NCBI RefSeq assembly: GCF_018402285.1
Contig: NZ_JAGYJH010000004.1
Span: 248,001 to 312,000 of the forward strand
Length of the DNA stretch: 64,000 bases
Source: Hyphomonas sp.
GTDB lineage: Bacteria; Pseudomonadota; Alphaproteobacteria; Caulobacterales; Hyphomonadaceae
Reading direction: 5' to 3'
Part shown: piece by piece, positions 21,333-30,428 of the stretch
Numbering within the stretch: position 1 is the stretch's first letter
How the letters are laid out: each line of letters opens with the position of its first letter
The notes under the pieces: model-generated
Told to the model about the DNA's origin: nothing
What the model saw: the letters and a program-made list of their open reading frames with translations, nothing else
Databases searched by the model: none
Made by a program: the position numbers and the translations under genes

Positions 21333-21536
21333 ATGCCCGCCAAACGCGATGTATTCTCACCGCCAGAGATTTCGATGGTCACCAGCCACAAGGTTTCCTG
21401 CAATGGCGGGGGCGGCGCTCTGGGCCACCCGAAAGTCTGGTACGAGATGGGCGACGAAGATTTCGTCGAGTGCAAATACTGCGATCGCCGCTTTGTCCTG
21501 ATTGGCGGCAAGCAAGACCCTTCACAAGCGCGCTGA
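21333..21536 (+). CDS. Small zinc-finger (CHCC) protein
   Basis: The 67-residue product has the zf-CHCC pattern: Cys in VSCNGGGGALGHP with a following His, then CKYC near the C-terminus. This domain is related to the mitochondrial complex I subunit NDUFS6, and alphaproteobacteria carry a stand-alone form. Its function in bacteria is not settled. An AGGAG site lies ahead of the ATG. The FAD monooxygenase gene follows after 34 bases. Confidence 0.85.
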   Translation: MPAKRDVFSPPEISMVTSHKVSCNGGGGALGHPKVWYEMGDEDFVECKYCDRRFVLIGGKQDPSQAR

Positions 21537-21570
21537 GGAGGCGGCCCCCAACAGGACCGGCGGCAAGCCC

Positions 21571-22757
21571 ATGCACATCCTGATTGCAGGCGGGGGGATC
21601 GGTGGACTGACAGCAGCGCTGGCATGTCTGAAAGCAGGGCATACGGTTTCGGTCCTGGAACAGGCGCCTGAGATCGCCGATGTGGGCGCGGGCATTCAGA
21701 TCAGCCCAAATGGCATGAAGGTGCTCGACGCGCTGGGGCATCCGCCCGTGTTGCCCGGGATGCTTTCCGGCCGAGGGCCCAGGAGCTGCGGCTGGGGCGG
21801 AGCGGGGGGCGGATATTCAGTGTGCCGCTGCGTGAGGCGTCCCAGGCCAGATGGCGGGGCGAGTATCTCCACATACACAGGGCAGATCTCATCGAGGCAT
21901 TGCAGGGGTGTGTGGTTGATCGCGCGCCAGATGCCATCCGGCTGGGTGCGCGCGTAACCGCCTATGAGCCGAGTGACACAGGCGTCACGGCGGTTCTGAG
22001 CGACGGCGAAAAGGTCACCGGGGACCTTCTTGTCGGAGCCGATGGCATACACTCAACCATCCGCACACAGATGCTTGGGCCTGACAATCCACGCTTCACA
22101 GGGAATGTCGCATGGCGTGCAGTGGTGCCGGTAGCCAGGCTTGGCGATTATCCGCCACCGGAGACGGCGTGCGTCTGGGCGGGCAAACGGCGTCATGCTG
22201 TGACATACCGTCTGCGCCGGGGGAGCCTGGCAAATTTTGTCGGTGTCGTTGAAGCTGATCAGCCTGGCGATGAGTCCTGGACGGCAGTGGGCGCCCGCCA
22301 GCAGGCCTTGAAGGATTTCCGGGGTTGGAACCCGGTAATCCAGAGGATCATTGACGAAGCACCGTTGCTGATGCGGTGGTCGCTTTACGACCGGCCTGAA
22401 TTGTCCAAATGGCAGGAGGGGCGGGTCGTGCTTCTGGGGGACGCCTGCCACCCTATGCTGCCCTTCATGGCGCAGGGCGCCGTGATGGCGATCGAAGATG
22501 CGTATGTTCTGGCGCGCGAAGTTGCTCGCGAGAGGCCAGTTCAGGAATCGCTGCGGGTTTATGAAATGAAACGCAAGCCCCGCGCCACCCGCGTGCAGGC
22601 CGCTGCCCGGGAAAATGCGGCGCTGTTTCATCGCTCAAACCCACTCTCCCAACTTTGTACCTATGGACCTATGTGGGTTGCCGGAAAATACCTGCCATCA
22701 TTGGTCCATGGCCGGCACGACTGGCTATATGGACTGGATGTGACGGAACCTGACTGA
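21571..22757 (+). pseudogene. FAD-dependent monooxygenase (salicylate hydroxylase-like), interrupted by a frameshift
   Basis: The N-terminal frame begins MHILIAGGGIGGLTAALACLKAG (FAD dinucleotide-binding GxGxxG) and runs normally to about 21760. It then loses sense, while the next frame continues FRPRAQELRLG and leads into the rest of the enzyme: LLVGADGIHSTIR and VVLLGDACHPMLPFMAQGA, the second FAD motif. A missing base between about 21743 and 21765 (ATGCTTTCC for ATGGCTTTCC, for example) explains it. Joined, the protein has about 395 residues, the usual length. The enzyme would hydroxylate an aromatic or quinone-like substrate using NAD(P)H and oxygen; the substrate is unknown. Confidence 0.82.
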
Positions 22758-22829
22758 CACAGGTTGCGCCTGCCAGCCAATTCGGCCACGAGACTGCACA
22801 AGGTTACGCAGAGGAAACCGTCTCTTCAG

Positions 22830-24205
22830 ATGCTGTCGGTATTGGATATTTTCAGGGTCGGTATCGGTCCCTCGAGTTCGCACACGGTAGGTCCGATCCG
22901 GATCGGTAACCGGTTCATGGCGCAACTCGCCAACAGCGGAAAACTTGCAGACACAGTCGGCATTGAGGCCGAGCTGCAAGGTTCACTGGCACTTACCGGT
23001 GTGGGGCACGCCACACCGAAGGCTGTGGTGCTCGGCTTGCTCAGCCTGGAGCCAGAAACACTCGATCCTGAAGAAGCCGACCGGTTGGTCGCGCTTGCGT
23101 ACAAGGAGAAACTGCTTTTGGTGTCTGACGGACGCAAGATCAGGTTTGATCCCGAGACGGATATACGTTTTGCGTATGATGTCATGCCGGACCTGCACCC
23201 GAACGGATTGCGGGTCCGGGCTTTCAATGCACAAGGCAGCACAATCGCCGATGAGACCTGGTACTCGACTGGCGGGGGCTTCATTGCGACGCGCAAGCAG
23301 TTGGAAAAGCCGGTAGAAGGTGACATCCTGGCTGTCGGGGAGCCTGTACCATTCGGGTTTACCTCCGCGGCGCAATTACTCGCCACGTGTCAGTCGGAAA
23401 AGCTGAGTATTGATGAGGTGATCCTTGCGAATGAGGACACAAAGCGGCCCCGGACTGCGACCCACGAGGCACTCGACCGGATAGCCGGGGTGATGATGGC
23501 CTGCATCGACAGGGGACTTGTGCGAAAGGGGGAGCTTCCAGGCGGCCTTAGAGTGCGCCGGCGGGCACCGGATATCTGGCAGAAACTGCAGGACGGTCCG
23601 CCCTCAAACGAACGTGAGCAGCTGTTCGACTGGCTGAACGTTTACGCGATGGCAGTGAATGAGGAGAACGCAGCAGGGGGCAGGTTGTGACGGCGCCGAC
23701 CAATGGCGCTGCCGGGATCATTCCGTCCGTGATCCGGCACTATTGTGCGGATACAGAAGATGCCCGGTCCAGAATTCGGAAGTTCCTTCTGACGGCGGGC
23801 GGGATTGGGCTTCTGTACAAACAGCGCGCGTCCATTTCGGGTGCCGAAATGGGATGTCAGGGGGAGGTGGGAGTTGCGTGTTCCATGGCCGCCGGCGGGC
23901 TGGCGGCCGTCTGGGGGGGCACGCCCCAACAGGTCGCCAATGCCGCCGAGATCGGTATGGAGCACAATCTCGGGCTTACCTGTGATCCTGTCGGCGGTCT
24001 GGTTCAGATCCCCTGTATAGAGCGTAACGCAATTGGCGCCGTGAAAGCGGCGAACGCGGCGCGCCTTGCCCTGCATTCGCTCGAGCAGACAAAGGTTTCG
24101 CTGGATCAGGTGATCGAAACCATGCGGCAGACCGGTCTGGATATGTCATCCAAATACAAGGAGACAAGCCAGGGCGGGCTCGCGGTCAATGTGATCGAGT
24201 GTTAG
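22830..24205 (+). pseudogene. sdaA: L-serine ammonia-lyase (single-chain, iron-sulfur), interrupted by a frameshift
   Basis: L-serine dehydratase converts serine to pyruvate and ammonia with a [4Fe-4S] cluster. The N-terminal frame starts MLSVLDIFRVGIGPSSSHTVGP, matching the start of E. coli SdaA, and ends at 23690 after NEENAAGGR. The next frame resumes with [16 protein letters not shown], the sequence that should follow directly. One missing G at about 23684 (AGGTTGTG for AGGGTTGTG) accounts for it. Cluster cysteines are visible in the second part ([21 protein letters not shown], the last two 11 apart). Joined length is about 458 residues. The second frame could start at a GTG overlapping the first stop, but the split point is inside a conserved core. 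Confidence 0.85.
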
Positions 24206-24296
24206 CGCACTGACACAAAACATTATCAGAGCCGACACCGAAATGTAGCGGAACCCCATTAGCGCTGCAGGCTGTGTGACAGGGGCAGCAGGTATC

Positions 24297-24644
24297 ATGC
24301 AGGATCCGAAACTCGTCTATTCGCTTGAGATTCGTGTAATCGACCTTGAGCAGAAGGTCGCTGAGCTGGAGAGCAGTCTGAAGGAAATTACCAGTGGCCG
24401 CGTAAAGGGCGCTGACCCGGGGCTTGTGGCGCTTCCGCCTGCGCTGCTCAAACGCATCAATGATGGCGAACATCCCGTCCGCGTGGTCCGGCAATTCCGC
24501 TTGATGACGCAGAAAGAACTCGGCGAGCTTTGCGGAATACGGCCCAACCATATCTCTGCAATTGAACGGGGCATGTCTTACGGCTTGAAGACGGCCAAAC
24601 GCCTCGCGGATTCTCTTGCCGTTCCCGTCGACCTGCTAACCTGA
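24297..24644 (+). CDS. XRE-family HTH transcriptional regulator with coiled-coil N-terminus
   Basis: The 115-residue product (ATG at 24297; a GTG at 24276 would add seven residues) begins with a short heptad-like helix (LEIRVIDLEQKVAELESSLKEI). It ends in a helix-turn-helix domain of the Cro/CI type (MTQKELGELCGIRPNHISAIERGMSYGLKTAKRLADSL). Its target is unknown. It converges on the T2SS operon with 11 bases between the ends. Confidence 0.8.
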   Translation: MQDPKLVYSLEIRVIDLEQKVAELESSLKEITSGRVKGADPGLVALPPALLKRINDGEHPVRVVRQFRLMTQKELGELCGIRPNHISAIERGMSYGLKTAKRLADSLAVPVDLLT

Positions 24645-24655
24645 AACCTGGTCCT

Positions 24656-25144
24656 TCAGCCTGGGATACAGGCGCGCACACCTGTGACCGGCAGGACGGT
24701 TTCCCAACCGTCTGCGCCTGTCGTGACAAGCCGTCCGGATTCAATTCTCTGGCCGCCTTCCAGAAGCTCTCCGGGCTTGAGGCTCAGGTTTACCGACCAT
24801 GTCCCATCGGCCGAGAGATAGTGTGTATCGGTGAAAAACTGGCCGAACACATCGCCATTTGTGTCCGTTACAATCAGCTTTTGAGGCGCTTCATCCAGCA
24901 GGATGAGGGCCTCTCCGGAGGATGACTCGGTGAAGAAGGTGAAGCGGCGGGGCGCGGCCATGCCCCAAAGAAACAGGCCGCATTCCCCGGCTGCGAGACT
25001 CTGCGGAGGCAAGCCCTCAGGTGGAACCTGCGAGACCGGAGAGTCCCTTACCTGGACAGAAGACGTTTCCGGGCGCTCATCTGATTTGGTAGCGCACGCT
25101 GCAAGCAGCAGGGAAGCTGTTGAAACAAGAAACAGGCGGATCAT
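24656..25144 (-). CDS. Small lipoprotein at the end of the T2SS operon, function unknown
   Basis: From the ATG at 25144 the product has 162 residues and begins with a lipoprotein signal (MIRLFLVSTASLLLAACATKS, lipobox LAAC). The mature part contains GECGLFLWGMAAPRRFTFF and a predicted all-beta region ending in VRACIPG, with two Cys that might pair. The start overlaps the gspN stop by ATGA, so it belongs to the T2SS operon. It could be a pilotin-like or accessory outer-membrane factor, but nothing in the sequence identifies it as GspS. A longer frame up to 25369 is antisense-like and lacks a ribosome site. Confidence 0.75.
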   Translation of the reverse strand: MIRLFLVSTASLLLAACATKSDERPETSSVQVRDSPVSQVPPEGLPPQSLAAGECGLFLWGMAAPRRFTFFTESSSGEALILLDEAPQKLIVTDTNGDVFGQFFTDTHYLSADGTWSVNLSLKPGELLEGGQRIESGRLVTTGADGWETVLPVTGVRACIPG

Positions 25145-25899
25145 TGGGACAGGTCCTGAACACTGGCGGGGTAGCGATATACATATGTGCCGGCATCGGG
25201 CGCAAAGCCAGCAAGGGGAAGGCCATAGTGGAACTGCTGCGGGATGACGCCGGATACACGCGCGACGACACTGGCATCGCCCCCGGGTCTGTAGCGCGCC
25301 GCAGCGTCGAGTTGCGTTCCGAGAGGGCTTCTCGACTGTAGCGGAATCAGGAGCATTTCGCCTTCGCAAGTAAGATTGCCGGAAAGATCAGGCCAGCCCG
25401 GACCAAGGATAGCAGAGTTCTTGTCGAGAACGTCGCTCCAGGTTTGTCCGGTTGCCGTGTCGCATGTTCCTTTGCGGAAGCGGATCAGATCTCCGGTAAG
25501 ACGAGCCTTTCCCCCAGACTGCCGGATCCACGCGGCAGCGCCATCGAGCGCTGCGAAATCAAGCTCGATATCAAAGTCGCGAAGCTCCATTGTCCCCGAA
25601 GCGAATGCCCCTGCGCGACCTCTTCCCTCACCAGAAGGACCGCTCCAGTCAAAGTTGTACTCGATTCCAAGGCCAAGCAGAGAGGCCGGATTGAGTTTCA
25701 GACTGGCATCGCCAAGAAGGTCCTGCCCGGCCCTGAGCCCGGTTATCCTGCCACCCGCGAGTGTGCCGTCCACGGATGTCCAGCTTAAACCGCGGTCTGC
25801 CGCGCCAGTCGTCTTGAGGATAAAACTCAGAGGCGCAAACACGATCAGTCCAATAACGAAACCGGCGATCAGCAAGAAAAGCAACAGGAAGCGCATCAT
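25141..25899 (-). CDS. gspN: Type II secretion system protein N
   Basis: The 252-residue inner-membrane protein has one N-terminal membrane helix (MMRFLLLFLLIAGFVIGLIVF) and a periplasmic domain with LSWTSVDGTLAGGRI, typical of GspN. Its role in type II secretion is accessory in some species. It overlaps gspM and the downstream lipoprotein gene by ATGA. Confidence 0.87.
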   Translation of the reverse strand: MMRFLLLFLLIAGFVIGLIVFAPLSFILKTTGAADRGLSWTSVDGTLAGGRITGLRAGQDLLGDASLKLNPASLLGLGIEYNFDWSGPSGEGRGRAGAFASGTMELRDFDIELDFAALDGAAAWIRQSGGKARLTGDLIRFRKGTCDTATGQTWSDVLDKNSAILGPGWPDLSGNLTCEGEMLLIPLQSRSPLGTQLDAAARYRPGGDASVVARVSGVIPQQFHYGLPLAGFAPDAGTYVYRYPASVQDLSQ

Positions 25900-26387
25900 G
25901 GTGGTGTATCCATTCCAAATTCCAGTTCTGCGTCCAGGGTGCCGTCAGGGTTCTGTAATATGGACGTTGAAATGACGGCTAAACCAAGGCCGGCTTCCAC
26001 CTGCTCCACCCATTTGAAGAAGGTCTGGCCCGGTGCGTTCGTCACCTGAAACCTGATAGCTGAACTGCCCGCACTTGCAGAGAGGGTTACAGACAATCCA
26101 AGATCTTCGGCCACGCTGGCGGCGCCGGCCTGAAGCGCGGGCAAGGACTGCCCCGCAGAAGAAACATGAGCGGGCGCAATGGCCTGGCCCTGCTCCAGGA
26201 GTGTCTCGATGCGGTCAAGGCGCGCCAGAGTTTGGGCAGCCCGGTCATGATTGAACTTTGCGGTTTCGAGCGTGTTGATTGCCGGGCGCAAGACCAGTTG
26301 CCAGATCAATGCAACGGCCATCAAGAAGGCGGCGGCGCTCAGAAGTGCCTTTTCACGTGTCGTGCGAGAACTCCACCAGGCGGTCAT
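25896..26387 (-). CDS. gspM: Type II secretion system protein M
   Basis: The 163-residue bitopic inner-membrane protein has a short cytoplasmic start (MTAWWSSRTTREKALLSAAAFL), one membrane helix and a periplasmic ferredoxin-like domain. GspM stabilises GspL in the assembly platform. ATGA overlaps with both neighbours indicate translational coupling. Confidence 0.9.
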   Translation of the reverse strand: MTAWWSSRTTREKALLSAAAFLMAVALIWQLVLRPAINTLETAKFNHDRAAQTLARLDRIETLLEQGQAIAPAHVSSAGQSLPALQAGAASVAEDLGLSVTLSASAGSSAIRFQVTNAPGQTFFKWVEQVEAGLGLAVISTSILQNPDGTLDAELEFGMDTPP

Positions 26388-27487
26388 GGAATTGGCTCCA
26401 AAGTGATCTCCGTAGACGGAGCGCTTTCATTTTCACCCGATTGTGCCGTGCTTACCTGGAATCCTCTGCTTTGAAGAAAAGCCACGATTGACCCTTCCGT
26501 TTCTGATGAGTTCATGTTGACCCGGGCTGACAGCCGGTTGTCTTGCCTGTCAAAGGTCAATGCTGAAATTGAAATGCCCGGATTGAGCGCGACAGCCTCA
26601 TAGAGAGCAGCGGTGGCGGTTCGAAACTCCAGCCGGTCCGGCGTTCCTGTCACGGCCAGCATGCTTCGCGTTGCGCGTTCGATATCCCCGGGCACTGCTG
26701 CGCCGGGGAAGAGCGCCGCGTAGCGTTCGGCGGCGTGACTGTTCATTTGCCTGATCGCGAAATTGTAATTGTGGGCTTCCAGGATGAGTGTTCCCGTCCA
26801 GACCGAAACTGCGGCAACAGCTATTCCAGCGGCTTTTCTCCAGGCGCCGGCTCCCTGCTTCTGATTTTTCTCAAGAGCAAACTGACCGGTTCGCAAGTTG
26901 ACGCCCTTGCGTGTGGCGCTGCGTTCTGCAAGCCGGATGAGTTGCAGCCCGTCCTGAACACTTTCTGATTGGGAAGATACGGACAAAGCATCGAGAACAC
27001 CTGCAGGAAGTGTCGTTTCAATTCCGATGATCCGGTTGCCATCGCGCTGGATAACCCTGTCACCAAGGTCTACGGAATGTTCGATGTCAGTAAACAGAGA
27101 CTGTTCGGGAATTATGGTCTCTGGAGACATGCCGGCTTTTGCAAGGACGGCGAGCCAGACTGCCATCACCGATTTATCCACGACATAGATATCTCGTTCC
27201 ATTGAGGCTCTCGCCTTCGGACCAAGGGTCAGATGGACCTCCTCTACAGGCTGGGCAAGTTCATCTTCAATGGCGTAGAGGGCGGCGCGCAAGGCTTCGG
27301 TTTCCGATCGCGCGGGCACGGGAGCCCTGAAGTGCGCTACGGCAGTCGCCGGCGCAAATGCCACACAGTTTGCCGTTCCGAAAGGGCCGCGATGGGTGAG
27401 TATTTCGAGACGGTCACCGTGTTCACGGGCGACCTGAACCGGGTCTCCTTCGTGGACAGGCAGGCCAACATAAAGGATGGATTTCAC
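26384..27487 (-). CDS. gspL: Type II secretion system protein L
   Basis: The 367-residue product has an actin-like cytoplasmic N-terminal domain, a membrane helix (AGIAVAAVSVWTGTLIL at about 235-251) and a periplasmic domain ending in a ferredoxin-like fold. GspL anchors the GspE ATPase to the inner-membrane platform. Its start overlaps the gspK stop by one base. Confidence 0.9.
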   Translation of the reverse strand: MKSILYVGLPVHEGDPVQVAREHGDRLEILTHRGPFGTANCVAFAPATAVAHFRAPVPARSETEALRAALYAIEDELAQPVEEVHLTLGPKARASMERDIYVVDKSVMAVWLAVLAKAGMSPETIIPEQSLFTDIEHSVDLGDRVIQRDGNRIIGIETTLPAGVLDALSVSSQSESVQDGLQLIRLAERSATRKGVNLRTGQFALEKNQKQGAGAWRKAAGIAVAAVSVWTGTLILEAHNYNFAIRQMNSHAAERYAALFPGAAVPGDIERATRSMLAVTGTPDRLEFRTATAALYEAVALNPGISISALTFDRQDNRLSARVNMNSSETEGSIVAFLQSRGFQVSTAQSGENESAPSTEITLEPIP

Positions 27488-28458
27488 TATTCTTCTCCCA
27501 TCCGGCGCCAGATCGTTTCGGGTTCACTACCGCCATTGGCGGAGATGAGAAAGGAGAATGGCCAGCTACCGCCGTCAAGGGTCGTTCGGCCTTCGGCAAG
27601 ATAGAGAAAGCTCGTTGTTGACAGGCTTTCTGTCCGCTTTTGCCCCTCCGGGATCGCCCGAACATCTGGCAGCGCCTCAAAGTCGGCAACACCTGCCCAG
27701 CCTTGCTCGGGACGGCCGGCAATTATGCGCTCTGCGGTGGTGATCGAGAGCGCTTGGGAATAGATCGCCCGCAGCAGCGAGGCCTGCTCGGGACGAAGCG
27801 TGTTGATGTTCAGTCTGGAGGGTTGGGTTTCAGGAAGGGCGCAGACGACCGGAGCCAGGGTATCCCGCAGGGACCTGGTATATCCCTGGATCGAGGCAAG
27901 CTCCCGCGGGCTCGTCATGACCTGATTTGCCGCGCGGTATTGCGGGCTCAAAGTGAGGTAATAGGCGTCCTCTGCGCCGCCCTGGCGCGTGTTGCCATCG
28001 CTGTCGAGCCAGTCAGCGAGTGCGTTCGCGAGGCTGTTTGCTTCTGTTGCCGGTATCTCCAGATCGCTCAGCATGGTAACCCAGGACAGGCGCGCGAGCG
28101 TCGCGGCGCCTTCGTCGGCATTCGCAAGTGCGTTCAAATTGAAGCAATTGGTTGCATCGCGCACTTCAAGGGATGCAATGCCTCCTTTTACCGGAATGAC
28201 GACCGGTTCGCCAAGGCCGGGAGTTTGCGCTGTCACCTGGCCGTTTGCCAATGCGGTCAGTTCGGCGACTGCGCTCAAGGCGAGCGCTTCTGCAGAATGG
28301 GCCGCCCAGCCAGCGTCAGACCGGCGCGCGGCCAGTTTTGCAAGATCGGTTTGTCGCGCGATGGCAGTGGTTGCGATCAGAGCGGCAACGGCCAGGGCGG
28401 CCACGATCAGCAAAATCGACAGGAGCGCGGCTCCGCGTTGGGAATGACAGGGTATCAT
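27487..28458 (-). CDS. gspK: Type II secretion minor pseudopilin GspK
   Basis: The 323-residue product is the large minor pseudopilin that caps the pseudopilus tip with GspI and GspJ. It has a prepilin leader (MIPCHSQRG, then AALLSILLIVAALAVAALIA) and, as is normal for GspK, no Glu at position 5 of the mature chain. The large globular domain includes the helical inserted region. It overlaps gspJ by ATGA and gspL by one base. Confidence 0.92.
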   Translation of the reverse strand: MIPCHSQRGAALLSILLIVAALAVAALIATTAIARQTDLAKLAARRSDAGWAAHSAEALALSAVAELTALANGQVTAQTPGLGEPVVIPVKGGIASLEVRDATNCFNLNALANADEGAATLARLSWVTMLSDLEIPATEANSLANALADWLDSDGNTRQGGAEDAYYLTLSPQYRAANQVMTSPRELASIQGYTRSLRDTLAPVVCALPETQPSRLNINTLRPEQASLLRAIYSQALSITTAERIIAGRPEQGWAGVADFEALPDVRAIPEGQKRTESLSTTSFLYLAEGRTTLDGGSWPFSFLISANGGSEPETIWRRMGEE

Positions 28459-29075
28459 TCAGTCCCTCCCAGCCGGAACACGGCCCGCATTGTATCGTCC
28501 TCTGCAAATGTGAAAACAAACTCGACCTTGTCGGGAAACTCAGTTTCCGTTGAGCCTGCCGCCACGATCCAATCTGTTTTCCAGGTTCGTTCCCGGCCAT
28601 ACCTCACGGACATCTCGTCAAGACCGGTCAGCAGAACCTGGTCGGACACAATTGTGCCCGGGGCTGTGTCTGGCGCGCTCCACGACCTGCGGATCAGGGC
28701 GCCGTCCTCGAAACGGTACTCCAGTCTCTGCAGGTCGCTGCGGGGCAGATCACCTGGATTCGACCAGCTGTTTCTGACAAATGTCACGACACGGTCAGCC
28801 GAGCGGACCGGCTGGCCGTAAAAGCGCGAAGGCAATTCAGATGTTCCATCCGTGCGGCTGGCGCGATCGACAAAACTGGAAAAATCATCGCGCAATATGG
28901 ACATTGCGCTTTGCAGGCGGGTAGCAGCCGTGCCGCGTTCTTCCAGAAGTCTGGTGCCTCGCAGGGTTTGTGTCAGCATGATCCCTCCTGCTGTGGCCAG
29001 AAGCGCCACAACAAACAGGGCGATCAGGGTCTCCATCAGCGAGATGCCAGACTGAGCGGAACGAGCGCCGGTCAT
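28455..29075 (-). CDS. gspJ: Type II secretion minor pseudopilin GspJ
   Basis: The 206-residue product carries a type IV prepilin cleavage site (SAQSG then ISLMETLIALFVV, Glu at mature position 5). GspJ joins the tip complex with GspI and GspK. It overlaps gspI and gspK by ATGA. Confidence 0.92.
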   Translation of the reverse strand: MTGARSAQSGISLMETLIALFVVALLATAGGIMLTQTLRGTRLLEERGTAATRLQSAMSILRDDFSSFVDRASRTDGTSELPSRFYGQPVRSADRVVTFVRNSWSNPGDLPRSDLQRLEYRFEDGALIRRSWSAPDTAPGTIVSDQVLLTGLDEMSVRYGRERTWKTDWIVAAGSTETEFPDKVEFVFTFAEDDTMRAVFRLGGTE

Positions 29076-29443
29076 TGTTCCGCCCGCGTGCGTTCAAGGA
29101 GTGTCACCTCGCTGAGATAGGTCTCCTGGTCCTGACGGCGGACGCGGATTGTTATTTCAACAAGGTCTGGTCGGGGGGCAGGGGTGATGTTGCGTTCCCA
29201 AACAAAATCTCGGTTGCGCTGCACATCTTCGCCTGTCGCGCTGCCGATGATAAGCAATTGGGGATCAGTGATCGTTTCCACGGCTATGTTTTCGGCAACC
29301 TGACGGGCAAGCACCCTGTCGCTCAGTTCACCGCTTATCCGGAGACTGTTGGTGTTGAGGGATATGAGACCCGTAGCGGCTGTCGCAAAGACGGCGATAG
29401 CAACCAGGGCTTCCATCAGCGAGAACCCGGCCTGATCCTGCAT
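29072..29443 (-). CDS. gspI: Type II secretion minor pseudopilin GspI
   Basis: The 123-residue product has a short prepilin leader (MQDQAG then FSLMEALVAIAVFA) and the conserved GspI stretch LARQVAENIAVE. It nucleates the pseudopilus tip. The gene overlaps gspH by one base and gspJ by four. Confidence 0.93.
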   Translation of the reverse strand: MQDQAGFSLMEALVAIAVFATAATGLISLNTNSLRISGELSDRVLARQVAENIAVETITDPQLLIIGSATGEDVQRNRDFVWERNITPAPRPDLVEITIRVRRQDQETYLSEVTLLERTRAEQ

Positions 29444-29949
29444 CAGCGGACAATTACCTCGACCTTGCCGTCAGGACCCAGGGTCAGGCTCGTCAGGATG
29501 TCCTTCCGGACGAGTTCGATGGCGACTGGCCTTGTATGGCCGAGTGGATCAAAGATCACCGCAGGTACGACAGGTGCGTCCGCTTCTCCTGGTCCTTGCG
29601 GCTTCCCGTCGATCTGAAGTCTGATGTCACCAGGGAGTAGATGGGTTTTCAATAGGCGCCATGTGCCATCCTGCCAGACCGCAGCTGAGTAAGAGTTTCC
29701 CTCTATGATCACCCCCATGGGCTGCCCGGAAACCATGGCTCTGGACGCTGTCTGCTCAAGCACTTCCTGAAGGAGGCCGGTTTCCTGTTTGAACTGAGGC
29801 CGCATTGGAACGGTAAGGAGGATGAGTGATGTTGCCACGGCAATGATGGAAAGTGTCACCATCATCTCGACCAGCGAGATGCCGGCCTGTGAGGCGCAGG
29901 CGCGCGTTGTCAGGGTCAGCTTCCAGGAAGGCGGGGCAACAAACTGCAC
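29443..29949 (-). CDS. gspH: Type II secretion minor pseudopilin GspH
   Basis: The 168-residue product has a long leader of about 23 residues ending in SQAG, then ISLVEMMVTLSIIAVATSLILL with Glu at mature position 5, and the GspH pattern MGVIIEGNSYSAAVWQDGTWRLL. It is an early minor pseudopilin linking the tip to GspG. It lies 8 bases after gspG. Confidence 0.9.
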   Translation of the reverse strand: MQFVAPPSWKLTLTTRACASQAGISLVEMMVTLSIIAVATSLILLTVPMRPQFKQETGLLQEVLEQTASRAMVSGQPMGVIIEGNSYSAAVWQDGTWRLLKTHLLPGDIRLQIDGKPQGPGEADAPVVPAVIFDPLGHTRPVAIELVRKDILTSLTLGPDGKVEVIVR

Positions 29950-29957
29950 GGCAACGG

Positions 29958-30416
29958 TCAGTCCCAGTTGCCGATGTCGGCGTTGTTACCTTCTCCTCCT
30001 GGCTGACCATCAGCGCCGAAGGAAAATACGTCAAACCGGCCCCCGGAGCGCGTGCCGGGAAAAGCATACTGATAGGGGTTGCCCCAAGGGTCGTTCTGCA
30101 CACGGCGGATATATCCACCCGGACGGTAAAGCGTCGCATCAATCCCGGCGGGAGGGGAAGACAGAGCGGCAAGGCCCTGATCAGTTGATGGATATGTGTA
30201 GAGATCAAGACTGTATTGTTCGAGGGCGTTTTCCAGATTCGAGATGTCTGCCTGGGCTTTGGTGACGCGGGAGCGATCGCCCACAGGGGCAACGTTCACG
30301 ATAATCAGCGTGGCAAGCAGGCCCATGATGAAGACAACAACCATGAGTTCGACAAGTGAAAAACCGCCCTGCTGGCGGCGTTTCTCTTCAGTCTTTGGAT
30401 CAGTCACAGGGGACAT
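29958..30416 (-). CDS. gspG: Type II secretion major pseudopilin GspG
   Basis: GspG polymerises into the periplasmic pseudopilus that pushes substrates through the secretin. The 152-residue product has the cleavage site RQQGG then FSLVELMVVVFIMGLLATLI, and the C-terminal GspG domain (DPWGNPYQY, FDVFSFGADGQPGGEG, ending DIGNWD). A strong ribosome site (AAAGGAG) overlaps the gspF stop region, fitting the high expression expected of the major subunit. The prepilin peptidase (GspO) is not in the window. Confidence 0.96.
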   Translation of the reverse strand: MSPVTDPKTEEKRRQQGGFSLVELMVVVFIMGLLATLIIVNVAPVGDRSRVTKAQADISNLENALEQYSLDLYTYPSTDQGLAALSSPPAGIDATLYRPGGYIRRVQNDPWGNPYQYAFPGTRSGGRFDVFSFGADGQPGGEGNNADIGNWD

Positions 30417-30428
30417 GAATGCGCTCCT

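Noticed and set aside
23675..23695. Programmed ribosomal frameshift at the AGGTTGT sites in sdaA and the antiporter
   Set aside because: Restoring the frame needs a -1 change, but there is no X-XXY-YYZ slippery heptamer and no clear following stem or pseudoknot.
23687..24205. Separate alpha-subunit gene of a two-chain serine dehydratase
   Set aside because: The break falls inside a block that is continuous in single-chain SdaA, and one missing base restores it, so a frameshift fits better.
27640..28821. Plus-strand frame of 393 codons opposite gspJ/gspK
   Set aside because: Antisense shadow; the minus-strand genes have prepilin motifs and coupled starts.
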